Assembly: GCA_046336655.1 (NCBI GenBank)
Contig: JBKDGH010000120.1
Coordinates: 1 to 40,099 of the forward strand
Direction of reading: 5' to 3'
Origin: CANGTU01 sp046336655
GTDB taxonomy: Bacteria; Bacteroidota; Bacteroidia; Flavobacteriales_D; Sanyastnellaceae
DNA length: 40,099 nt
Shown: positions 7,787 through 15,054 of the stretch, piece by piece
Layout of the letters: the number at the start of each line of letters is the position of its first letter
Numbering within the stretch: the first letter of the stretch is position 1
Notes under the pieces: generated by a model
Told to the model about the DNA's origin: nothing
What the model saw: only the letters and a program-made list of their open reading frames with translations
The model's database searches: none
Translations under genes and position numbers: made by a program

Positions 7787-10020
7787 AGGTCGTTCGCTTG
7801 CCGGGATTTCTCGCAGCGCTCTGCACTCCGCTCGCAGCGCTCTTCGCTCAGCCTTCCATCCCCGAATGGTCCGATGCATTCCTGCAAAGTGAAGTTGCCG
7901 TGGTGCGCATTGACATCCACCCGGACAGTCTGGATGCACTGCTGAACCCCGAGAACTGGTACAATGAGTACGAATGGCCGGCGCGCTTTATCTATGAATC
8001 ATCCGTGCGCACAGACACCATTGAAAATGTGGGCTTCCGGTTGCGCGGCAATACCTCAATGAATGCATCAAAGAAATCGTTTAAGGTTTCAATCAATGCA
8101 TTCACACCAGGATTGAACTGGCTGGGACTCGAAAAACTGAACCTCAACGGCAATGCGAATGACCCTTCCCTGCTGCGAGCCAAACTGTGCTGGGATATGA
8201 TCCGGCATTTTCATCTGGCTGGTTCGCGCACTTCCTTTGTACGGCTCTACATCAACGATGAATTCAAAGGAGTATACCTCAATACCGAACACATCGACGA
8301 GCAATTCGCCCAGGCTTATTTCCGGGACGAGACATCCCACCTCTGGAAATGCACCTATCCGGCTGACCTGAATTATCTCGGCAGCAATCCCGAACTCTAC
8401 AAACTGGAAGCCTGGGGCCGACGCGTGTATGAACTGAAGACGAATACTGAGCAGGATGACTATTCCGCACTCGCTGAATTCATCGATGCACTCAACAATA
8501 CTCCGGCTAATACGTTTCAATGTCAGCTCGAAAGGGTATTCAATGTGGACGACTACCTGAAGTACCTCGCAATTGATGTGCTCACCGGCAACTGGGACAA
8601 TTACGCCTACAATCAAAACAACTTTTACCTTCTCCGGAATGAAGTAACGGGTGTTATCGAATACATTCCCTATGACCTGGACAACACTCTTGGCATTGAC
8701 TGGCTGGGAATGAACTGGTCTGATCGCATTGTTTACGCATGGAGTCCTGACGGGCAGTCCAGGCCACTTTATGAGCTTCTGCTCAATCAGCAGGAATACA
8801 GAAATCAATTCAGCAACTACCTGCAGCAATTCATTGACGAATGGTTTAATGATTCCGGTCTGGTTGCGCAGGCAGAAGCGCTGCAGGCAATGATCAGTCC
8901 TTACATGGAAAGCGACACCTACTACCCGCTTGACTTCGGATTTGATCTGGAAGATTTTGAGAATGCGATAAATGAGGCTGCCGGCGGGCAAGTCTCCCTT
9001 GGTATACGCGACTTTGTGCAGGTGCGTGCAGAGAATGCCCTGAATCAACTCGAAGCGTATTCTCCGCTCTCAGTAGTGAATTACATGCAGGGCACTTTGC
9101 TCGGCGATGATCTGCTGATTCAGGCAACCACCACCACGGATCTCGAAGCAGTTGCTGTATGGCGCGAATGGCCCGGCGGATCCTGGCAGTCTGCACCTGT
9201 TACATTTCTCTCCGAGGATGCGCCATCGGGTGAACTCGTGGTGTATTGTATCGTCACCCCTCCATCTTCCACCAGTTCCGTGGAGTTTAGCGTATTACCA
9301 ATCAATGAGTGGTTGCTATTCGACAACGGAGGATGCCCGACACGGGTTATTCACCGCGGTGACAGCCCGAATCAGATTGTGATCAACGAAGTACAGAGTC
9401 TCAATACAGCCACTCTTGCAGACAACGCAGGAGAGTATGACGATTGGATTGAACTCTATAATTCAGGTACCAATGCCGTGTACCTGGGTAATTCATACAT
9501 CAGCGATGAACCGCTGGACTGGAACAAATGGCGACTGCCCAATGTCACGCTCGATCCCGGCGACTTCCTGCTGCTGTGGGCCGACAGCGATGCAGAGCAA
9601 GGTCCGCTCCATCTGGGCTTCCGTCTGAACGGAAACAGCGAATACCTGGGCATCTTCGAAACTGTTCAGCGCGCTCCGCGAAGCATGGATGAAGTGATTT
9701 GTCCGCTGCTCGCCACCGACGAATCCTACGGAAGAATCACTGATGGCGCTGCGGAATGGACCGTCTTCACCAACCCCACTCCGAACGGACCGAACGGCGT
9801 GGTGAATGTGGAAGAGGCAGATCACGCACCATTTGTAGCATATCCCAATCCGGCCACCGACCACATCCGCTTCAGTGAACCTATCTCAGGCACCGTGTAT
9901 TCACCCGCGGGAAATGCAGTCATGAACTTCCCGCTTTCTTCAGAACTGCGCATCGAACATCTCGCCTCAGGCGTGTATTTCATCCATGCCGGTGTGCGCC
10001 GCATCCGGTTCGTGAAGTGA
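7783..10020 (+). CDS. Secreted CotH-family protein with lamin-tail domain and T9SS sorting tail
   Basis: This 745-aa protein begins with a signal peptide (about residues 1-22, ending near ALFAQ). A CotH-type atypical kinase domain spans roughly 40-420. Its marks are RLRGNTSMNASKKSFKVSIN, LNLNGNANDPSLLRAKL, GVYLNTEHIDEQF and the acidic YIPYDLDNTLG. Around residues 525-625 there is a lamin-tail domain (IVINEVQSLNT, DDWIELYNSG, LDPGDFLLLWAD). The C-terminus (YPNPATDHIRF ... LASGVYFIHAG) is a type A T9SS sorting domain, so the mature protein should be exported and cell-surface attached or released. CotH proteins phosphorylate coat proteins in Bacillus; the target here is unknown. The start overlaps the NUDIX regulator stop by four bases. 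CotH identity is firm; the physiological link to the regulator is not. Confidence 0.92.
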   Translation: MKVVRLPGFLAALCTPLAALFAQPSIPEWSDAFLQSEVAVVRIDIHPDSLDALLNPENWYNEYEWPARFIYESSVRTDTIENVGFRLRGNTSMNASKKSFKVSINAFTPGLNWLGLEKLNLNGNANDPSLLRAKLCWDMIRHFHLAGSRTSFVRLYINDEFKGVYLNTEHIDEQFAQAYFRDETSHLWKCTYPADLNYLGSNPELYKLEAWGRRVYELKTNTEQDDYSALAEFIDALNNTPANTFQCQLERVFNVDDYLKYLAIDVLTGNWDNYAYNQNNFYLLRNEVTGVIEYIPYDLDNTLGIDWLGMNWSDRIVYAWSPDGQSRPLYELLLNQQEYRNQFSNYLQQFIDEWFNDSGLVAQAEALQAMISPYMESDTYYPLDFGFDLEDFENAINEAAGGQVSLGIRDFVQVRAENALNQLEAYSPLSVVNYMQGTLLGDDLLIQATTTTDLEAVAVWREWPGGSWQSAPVTFLSEDAPSGELVVYCIVTPPSSTSSVEFSVLPINEWLLFDNGGCPTRVIHRGDSPNQIVINEVQSLNTATLADNAGEYDDWIELYNSGTNAVYLGNSYISDEPLDWNKWRLPNVTLDPGDFLLLWADSDAEQGPLHLGFRLNGNSEYLGIFETVQRAPRSMDEVICPLLATDESYGRITDGAAEWTVFTNPTPNGPNGVVNVEEADHAPFVAYPNPATDHIRFSEPISGTVYSPAGNAVMNFPLSSELRIEHLASGVYFIHAGVRRIRFVK

Positions 10021-10090
10021 TTTTTTTATTTGAGATAAAATATTCCGGAGAGTCCGTTTGTTATCTGTATCAAACCGATGCAAGGAAAGT

Positions 10091-10185
10091 GGCGGCCTCC
10101 CGGTAATGCACCGGGCACTTGGGAACCTCAAAGGGAGAGGCAGGCAGTTCCGATACCCGGATTCATCACCATACGGAGAGCCGCC
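10091..10185. ncRNA. Putative structured RNA in a convergent intergenic region
   Basis: Between the convergent stops of the CotH and YigZ genes the DNA can fold into a three-way junction. An outer helix GGCGGC (10091-10096) pairs with GCCGCC (10180-10185). Hairpin one is CCCGGT/ACCGGG (10099-10104 and 10110-10115) with a five-base loop. Hairpin two is GGAAC/GTTCC (10122-10126 and 10147-10151), with an inner CCTC/GAGG pairing. The strand is unknown. The string GGAGAGCCGCC resembles the 3' box of cobalamin riboswitches, but the cobalamin core was not found. Group II intron domain V was also considered and not supported. It may be a small RNA, a 3'-UTR element or a double terminator without a good T-run. 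Confidence 0.35.
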
Positions 10186-10200
10186 GCGCATCGGCGATAT

Positions 10201-10758
10201 TCAGGATCGCCCCAGAAACCGAACCACCACATTGGGGTGATCCTCCGCGAGAGTTTTTAGCGCGTCCGTCCAGCGCGTATTGACCAGAACTTCAAGTTCG
10301 CACTGACTTTGAAAATCGGTCCTCACCTTCTCCATCTCTCCGTCTTTCACCAGTTTCATCACCACCGGCATTTTCTCATAGGGAAATAAAAGCAGATAGT
10401 GATCGCGCACCTGACGCTCTTCGATGTCATTCGCTTCAATAGCCATGCGGGCCGCGGTGCGGTACGCATCAATCAATCCTCCGGTACCGAGCCTGGTGCC
10501 TCCGAAATAACGCACCACAGCAACCAGTACATTGGTGAGTTCAAACGATTGTATTTGCCCGAGTATTGGCTTGCCGGCAGTGCCCGAAGGCTCACCGTCA
10601 TCACTGCTCCTGTACCTGCCCATATCCCATCCCAGCCGCCACGCATAACACACGTGATTGGCCTGATGATGGGCTTTTCTGAGGGCATCGAGTAATTCGC
10701 GGATTTCTTCTTCCGTGCGTATGGGATAGACAAACGCCAGGTGCTTACTCGCCAGCAC
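10201..10758 (-). CDS. YigZ/IMPACT (UPF0029) family protein
   Basis: The N-terminal IMPACT domain carries the family signature YRSSDDGEPSGTAGKPIL followed by VVRYFGGTRLGTGGLIDAYRTAA. A ferredoxin-like C-terminal DUF1949 domain follows. The family is linked to translation-stress regulation in eukaryotes; the bacterial role is poorly defined. The annotated GTG at 10758 gives 185 aa, but homology appears to continue upstream in frame (TYRTVARSSEAIHRVLASK), matching the usual start of the family. The frame is closed by the stop of the preceding gene at 10819-10821, and the only near-canonical codon between is a CTG at 10810-10812. That would give 203 aa, close to the usual length. The start is therefore unresolved. 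It is the last gene of the thiolase operon. Confidence 0.9.
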   Translation of the reverse strand: MLASKHLAFVYPIRTEEEIRELLDALRKAHHQANHVCYAWRLGWDMGRYRSSDDGEPSGTAGKPILGQIQSFELTNVLVAVVRYFGGTRLGTGGLIDAYRTAARMAIEANDIEERQVRDHYLLLFPYEKMPVVMKLVKDGEMEKVRTDFQSQCELEVLVNTRWTDALKTLAEDHPNVVVRFLGRS

Positions 10759-10818
10759 GCGGTGAATCGCCTCAGATGAACGCGCTACTGTCCGGTACGT
10801 AAGGGCTTCCAGAAGTCG

Positions 10819-11220
10819 TCAGGAAAGGGGATTCAGCGTTACGCTGAATACGGTGATCGAATTGGGATCGCGGTCGTAATAGAGCTTATCGAGCGCGCCG
10901 AGAATATTCTTTGCACGGAAGTAAGAGGTCTGCAACTGGTTCTCACCTTTCAGCGACCACTGAATGGTGTAACTGCTCTCTGCTTCCTTGTAACTCTTGA
11001 CATAATCCAGCATCAGGCGCAGTGCCTCCACTTTGGACGTGCCCTCCGTAGTATGAAAGAGGAAGGACTGATTGTGCCGTGGATTGGCGGTAATCAGTCG
11101 AAGCACCACACGGTTCGGCTCTTCATCAAAATGAAAGATGAGACTATTCTGTCCCAGCCCGATATAGGAACCAATCTCCATCTGGAGATTCGCGGTTTCG
11201 ATATGTTTGTCTAAAGTCAT
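10819..11220 (-). CDS. Hypothetical protein, 133 aa
   Basis: No family was recognised. The protein is soluble, has no signal peptide or membrane segment, and appears to be a mixed alpha/beta domain with short strands (SLIFHFDEEPNRVVLRLIT, SYTIQWSLKG, ITVFSVTLNPLS) and one helix (SKVEALRLMLDYVKSYKEA). It is 16 bp downstream of the CapD-like gene. Its stop lies in the same reading frame as the YigZ gene that follows, so the two frames are separated only by a TGA codon. Coding is supported by its fit in a tight same-strand gene series and by the lack of a competing frame. It may be an adaptor or a small lipid- or nucleotide-binding protein, but nothing in the sequence decides this. Confidence 0.72.
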   Translation of the reverse strand: MTLDKHIETANLQMEIGSYIGLGQNSLIFHFDEEPNRVVLRLITANPRHNQSFLFHTTEGTSKVEALRLMLDYVKSYKEAESSYTIQWSLKGENQLQTSYFRAKNILGALDKLYYDRDPNSITVFSVTLNPLS

Positions 11221-11236
11221 GATGAGTGGCGCAAAT

Positions 11237-13105
11237 CTACTGATCTAACCGCTCAAATACGGAATTGTTGCTGACGTATTCAGGAACCATGCCTTTGAGT
11301 GCTGCCACAATCTGCAGATTGTCCTGTTTATCAAACAATGCAATGAGCTGATCAACCGCCTCTTTGACCTCTGCATGCGGGTACTCGCGCACACGGGCTT
11401 TCAGGATACGTGGATGATGCGTGGGCACGGTTTGCTCCTGATCGCTGAGCACTTCTTCAAAGAGCTTTTCACCCGGACGAAGACCCGTAAAACGAATAGC
11501 TATTTCCTTATCAGGCTCAAATCCCGAAAGGCGGATCATATTTCGTGCAAGATCCGCAATACGTACACTCGCTCCCATATCAAACGCGAAGATTTCCCCG
11601 CCGCTTCCCATCGCGCCTGCCTCGAGTACGAGCAGCGAAGCTTCAGGAATGGTCATGAAAAACCGGGTCACTTCTGGATGCGTGACCGTCACCGGGCCGC
11701 CCTCTTCGATTTGCTTTCTGAAAATCGGAATGACCGAGCCGCTTGAGCCCAGCACATTTCCGAAGCGCGTGGTGATGAACCGGGTGCGCGACACTGACTG
11801 CCTGGATTGTGCATACATCTCCGCCACGCGTTTGGTGGCTCCCATCACACTCGTAGGATTCACCGCTTTATCCGTGCTGATGAGCACAAATGTTTCCACC
11901 CCGAACTCATCGGCAAGATCCACCATCACCTTGGTTCCCTGCACATTGGCCAGCATGGCTTCCGATGGATTATCCTCCATCAGCGGTACATGCTTATAGG
12001 CTGCCGCGTGATAGATGACCTGCGGATGAAAATGCGCCATCATGCGTCGCATCCGGTCTGCCTTTCTCACATCACCGATCACCAGCTCGCATTTATTGAG
12101 CATCCCCGTTCGGAGCAACTCACCCTGCAATTCAAAGAGCGGCGATTCTGCCTGATCGAGCAGAATTACTTTTCGCGGATTGTATTGCAGCACCTGTCGC
12201 ACGAGCTCACTGCCGATGCTTCCCGCAGCGCCGGTGACAAGAATAACTTTATCGCGAAGCTGATTGCGCACCTGTTCACTTTCGAAGCGAATGGTTTCTC
12301 TTCCGAGCAAATCCTCGATGCGTACATCGCGTATCTGGCGCGCACTGAGTTGTCCGCCGATCCACTGCTTCACGGGAGGTACGTTGAGCACCTTGATGTC
12401 ATGCTTCAGCGCCAGTTCAATAATCTGCGATTTACGCTCCGGCGACATGGAAGGCACTGCGAGTATCAGTTCATCTACCTTTCCTGATGCAAATAATTCT
12501 TCGCTCTTGGAGGAATGCCAGATGTCGGCACCTTCAAGCTTTTTGCCCGATTTCCCGCGGTCCTCATCCAGAAATGCAATCACCTCTATCCCTGATCGCG
12601 TATCGCGGTCGATAGCACGCTTGGTGATCAGTCCGCTTTCACCCGCACCAATGATCACAGCTCTGCGGCGCGCCTTGGATGGGGTTTTCAATTCGAGGTA
12701 AAGCACCTTTACCGCAATGCGTCCGACCACCATGATGAATAATGTGAGCAGATACTCGAGAATGATGATGGAGTTAGGAATAAAGAACTGGCCATCGCCC
12801 CATTGGTATTTCACCAGATTGGCCGCACCAAAAAGAATACTTCCTGTTGTCAGCACCGTAAATATCCTGAGTGTATCCTGCGTGCTGGTATAGCGGATGA
12901 TGCCCGCGTAGGTGCGTCCAATGACAAACGACAGTATGCGGATACTCAGAAAGACCGGCAGAAAGCGCAGTGCAAGATTGACCTCCAGTGCAGGCGGATT
13001 GAATTCAAATCGCACCAGATAGGCGAGCAACAAACCAACCAGACATGTTGCCACATCAATGGCAAGGATGATCCATCGCGGTGTATTTCTGTTGGAAAGA
13101 AACAC
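11237..13105 (-). CDS. Membrane-bound UDP-sugar 4,6-dehydratase/epimerase, CapD/WbpM/PglF type
   Basis: With the GTG start at 13105 the protein has 622 aa. Four membrane helices occupy about residues 10-130. A first Rossmann domain begins at RRAVIIGAGESG and a second at VILVTGAAGSIGSEL. The short-chain dehydrogenase core has ISTDKAVNPTSVMGATKR, in which methionine replaces the usual catalytic tyrosine, as in large bacterial UDP-GlcNAc 4,6-dehydratases. HAAAYKHVPLMEDNP and the substrate-region GLRPGEKLFEE fit the same group. It makes UDP-4-keto-6-deoxy sugars for capsule, O-antigen or protein glycosylation. The longer frame to 13249 overlaps the thiolase end and lacks family sequence, so GTG at 13105, 14 bp after the thiolase stop, is preferred. 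No glycosyltransferases lie nearby. Confidence 0.93.
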   Translation of the reverse strand: MFLSNRNTPRWIILAIDVATCLVGLLLAYLVRFEFNPPALEVNLALRFLPVFLSIRILSFVIGRTYAGIIRYTSTQDTLRIFTVLTTGSILFGAANLVKYQWGDGQFFIPNSIIILEYLLTLFIMVVGRIAVKVLYLELKTPSKARRRAVIIGAGESGLITKRAIDRDTRSGIEVIAFLDEDRGKSGKKLEGADIWHSSKSEELFASGKVDELILAVPSMSPERKSQIIELALKHDIKVLNVPPVKQWIGGQLSARQIRDVRIEDLLGRETIRFESEQVRNQLRDKVILVTGAAGSIGSELVRQVLQYNPRKVILLDQAESPLFELQGELLRTGMLNKCELVIGDVRKADRMRRMMAHFHPQVIYHAAAYKHVPLMEDNPSEAMLANVQGTKVMVDLADEFGVETFVLISTDKAVNPTSVMGATKRVAEMYAQSRQSVSRTRFITTRFGNVLGSSGSVIPIFRKQIEEGGPVTVTHPEVTRFFMTIPEASLLVLEAGAMGSGGEIFAFDMGASVRIADLARNMIRLSGFEPDKEIAIRFTGLRPGEKLFEEVLSDQEQTVPTHHPRILKARVREYPHAEVKEAVDQLIALFDKQDNLQIVAALKGMVPEYVSNNSVFERLDQ

Positions 13106-13119
13106 CCTGTTCTGCGTTC

Positions 13120-14307
13120 TTAATGGTTGCGTTCGATCACGATAGCACTTGCACCGCCACCGCCGTTGCAGATGCCTGCGCCGCCGTAACGGGTGTGGGT
13201 TCTGTTCAGAATATGCGCAAGGGTCACCACGATGCGTGCACCGCTGCATCCGAGCGGATGACCGAGCGACACAGCACCGCCATTCACATTCACCCTCGCC
13301 GGATCGAGTCCCATCTTCTGCATGTTCACGATACCTACTACAGAGAACGCTTCGTTGAGTTCCACGTAATCGAGTTTATCCACTGAAATACCTGCCTTCG
13401 CTGCGGCCTTTGGCAGTGCAAGTGAGGGTGTGGTGGTGAACCACTCAGGAGCCTGCTCGGCATCTGCGTAACCGGCAATTTTTGCCAACGGAGTCAACCC
13501 GAGTGCCTTCATCTTCTCCCCGCTCATCAGCACCACAGCAGCGGCACCGTCGTTCATGGTGGATGCGTTGGCGGCGGTCACAGTGCCTTCCTTGCTGAAT
13601 ACTGCCTTCAGCTGAGGGATTTTTTCGAAGCTGACATTCTTGTATTCTTCATCTTCCGCGAATACGGTGACGTTTCCTTTGCGATCCTTGATTTCTACCG
13701 GAACGATTTCTTCGGCGAAATGTCCGGCCGCCCAAGCCGCTGCGGACCGCTTGTAGGAGTCAATGGCAAAATTATCCTGGTCTTCCCGGCTGATATTGCA
13801 TTCTTTCGCACACAGATCAGCTGCGGTTCCCATGGCGTAGTTGTGATACACATCGGTGAGTCCGTCTTTTGCCAGACCATCCACCATGCTCACATCACCG
13901 TATTTATTTCCCCAGCGGAGATTGGGTGAGTAGAAAGGGACCTGGCTCATGCTTTCCATACCGCCGGCCACCACCACATCGCTGTCGCCGAGCAGAATGC
14001 TCTGAGCGCCCTGCATGATCGCCTTCATTCCGGATGCACACACCTTGTTGACCGTGGTGCACTGCACATTTGCAGGCAGACCAGCAAACATAGCCGCCTG
14101 ACGCGCCGGTGCCTGCCCGAGGTTGGCCTGAAGCACACAGCCCATCAATACTTCCTGAACTTCTTCCGGTTTGATTCCGGCGCGTTCCACCGCATTTTTG
14201 ATAGCCACTGCACCCAGACGGGTTGCTGAAATTCCGGAAAGGCTGCCGCCAAAACTTCCCATTGGGGTGCGCACAGCGGAAACAATATAGACTTCGCGAT
14301 TACTCAT
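13120..14307 (-). CDS. Acetyl-CoA C-acyltransferase (thiolase)
   Basis: This 395-aa protein has the complete thiolase active site: nucleophile C90 in NKVCASGMKA, H350 in GGAVSLGHPLGCSGAR and C380 in GAGICNGGGGAS. It also has the conserved VELNEAF. It condenses two acetyl-CoA molecules or cleaves 3-ketoacyl-CoA in fatty-acid breakdown or ketone metabolism. The length and tail favour an acetyl-CoA acetyltransferase of the AtoB/PhaA kind. The ATG at 14307 (MSNREVYIVSAVRTP) was chosen; the frame runs to 14397 but that extension overlaps a hairpin and lacks homology. It heads a run of four same-strand genes with gaps of 6-16 bp, an unusual mix of lipid, sugar and regulatory functions. Confidence 0.96.
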   Translation of the reverse strand: MSNREVYIVSAVRTPMGSFGGSLSGISATRLGAVAIKNAVERAGIKPEEVQEVLMGCVLQANLGQAPARQAAMFAGLPANVQCTTVNKVCASGMKAIMQGAQSILLGDSDVVVAGGMESMSQVPFYSPNLRWGNKYGDVSMVDGLAKDGLTDVYHNYAMGTAADLCAKECNISREDQDNFAIDSYKRSAAAWAAGHFAEEIVPVEIKDRKGNVTVFAEDEEYKNVSFEKIPQLKAVFSKEGTVTAANASTMNDGAAAVVLMSGEKMKALGLTPLAKIAGYADAEQAPEWFTTTPSLALPKAAAKAGISVDKLDYVELNEAFSVVGIVNMQKMGLDPARVNVNGGAVSLGHPLGCSGARIVVTLAHILNRTHTRYGGAGICNGGGGASAIVIERNH

Positions 14308-14373
14308 AGCATGTTTGAAATGTTGGGGGGCAAAGGTCGGTAAAATAGTCCCCGAAACCACCGTATACAGAAA

Positions 14374-14395
14374 GCCCCCGAACGTTTCCGGGGGC
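14374..14395 (-). terminator. GC-rich hairpin upstream of thiolase
   Basis: GCCCCCG and CGGGGGC form a seven-base-pair stem with an eight-base loop. On the minus strand it is followed by CTTTCTG, a weak T-run, so it could end a minus-strand transcript arriving from the noncoding 14.4-14.7 kb region. No minus-strand gene is visible there. It may also insulate the thiolase promoter. The same arrangement recurs at 30241-30264. Confidence 0.5.
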
Positions 14396-14743
14396 ATTTC
14401 CTAAACCTTAACCAAATTGACTATTAACCAAAACCAAAACTTACTGAGAAGTCTTGAATAGACGGCAATGTGAATTCAAGATGCATGCCATACTGTGTAC
14501 GTTGACATACCCAACAAACGTTAACTGCATTGCTATTCGACAACTATGCATAATCCATTGAAAAAGAGACGGATTTACAATGCTTCCGATAAAATCAGGC
14601 GAGAAGTGAAACCCTTGACGGAAACGCTGCGTTATAAATCCAGAAAACAAAGTTGTTTAATGATCGGCTGAAGCCCCGTCCACCCCGGAAATGCTTCAGA
14701 AAGGAGAGCCGCAACGCAAAAGTCCTAACCTATCTTTAAACAT
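14396..14743. other. Noncoding stretch with A/C-rich tract and dyads
   Basis: No convincing protein gene was found. The stretch begins with an AC-rich tract (TTAACCAAAACCAAAAC around 14424-14440) and carries an inverted repeat TCTTGAAT/ATTCAAGA (14452-14459 and 14474-14481). A 41-codon basic frame at 14546-14671 is the only forward candidate and looks weak. The part around 14437-14465 resembles 30286-30320 in order and spacing (AAAACT, nine bases, GTCTTG, then GACGG). It may hold a small RNA or the leader of a lost gene. Confidence 0.4.
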
Positions 14744-14890
14744 ATGCTGGAGTATTACAAGGCCGTGCTTGGCAACGTTACGTTCGATGCCATGCTGTTC
14801 CGGAAAGAATTGAGGAAAGCCATGCGGCACCTTGTGGATGATGACCGGACCAGACTTCGTGACTGGCTGAAGCAAAGCGGTCATGTGTGA
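14744..14890 (+). CDS. Small conserved-type protein, 48 aa
   Basis: The frame begins MLEYYKAVLGNVTFDAMLF and continues as one charged helical region (RKELRKAMRHLVDDD, LRDWLKQSGHV). It resembles a small protein type I associate with Bacteroidota, but this is from memory. Support for coding: a TATCTTTA box, close to the TAnnTTTG consensus, lies five bases upstream of the ATG. A strong terminator begins 29 bp after the stop, giving a complete compact transcription unit. Function is unknown; there is no signal peptide, metal site or membrane segment. Confidence 0.6.
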   Translation: MLEYYKAVLGNVTFDAMLFRKELRKAMRHLVDDDRTRLRDWLKQSGHV

Positions 14891-14918
14891 GAAAAACTGT
14901 ATTACCTAAACAGGAAAG

Positions 14919-14950
14919 AGCCACCGGATACAGACGGTGGCTTTTCTTTT
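14919..14950 (+). terminator. Rho-independent terminator
   Basis: AGCCACCG and CGGTGGCT form an eight-base-pair stem with an eight-base loop, followed directly by a T-rich tail (TTTCTTTTT). It ends the small transcript of the 48-aa gene and separates it from the large gene starting at 15055. Confidence 0.88.
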
Positions 14951-15054
14951 TCTGTCCGGATTTGTTGGAAACTTGAAGCAGTACGATCACTATGCTCTCT
15001 CCTTTGGAACTAAAATTGACCTTTCAGCCGTTACACCAGTTCAGATTCTGACGC

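Noticed and set aside
10085..10190. Cobalamin riboswitch
   Set aside because: Only the 3' box-like string matches; the conserved GGTG/AAA/CCCGCnACTG core was not found, and no gene lies correctly downstream.
10085..10195. Group II intron remnant
   Set aside because: GGAGAGCCG resembles domain V, but no full domain V stem or reverse-transcriptase remnant is visible.
14441..14650. Minus-strand 69-codon frame
   Set aside because: Composition looks random, with no motif or start context; treated as a shadow in a noncoding gap.
14546..14671. Plus-strand 41-codon basic frame
   Set aside because: Too short, no homology recognised, and no promoter or terminator of its own.
14702..14711. GGAGAGCCGC shared with 10175-10184
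   Set aside because: A 10-base match without a shared fold around it; probably coincidence.
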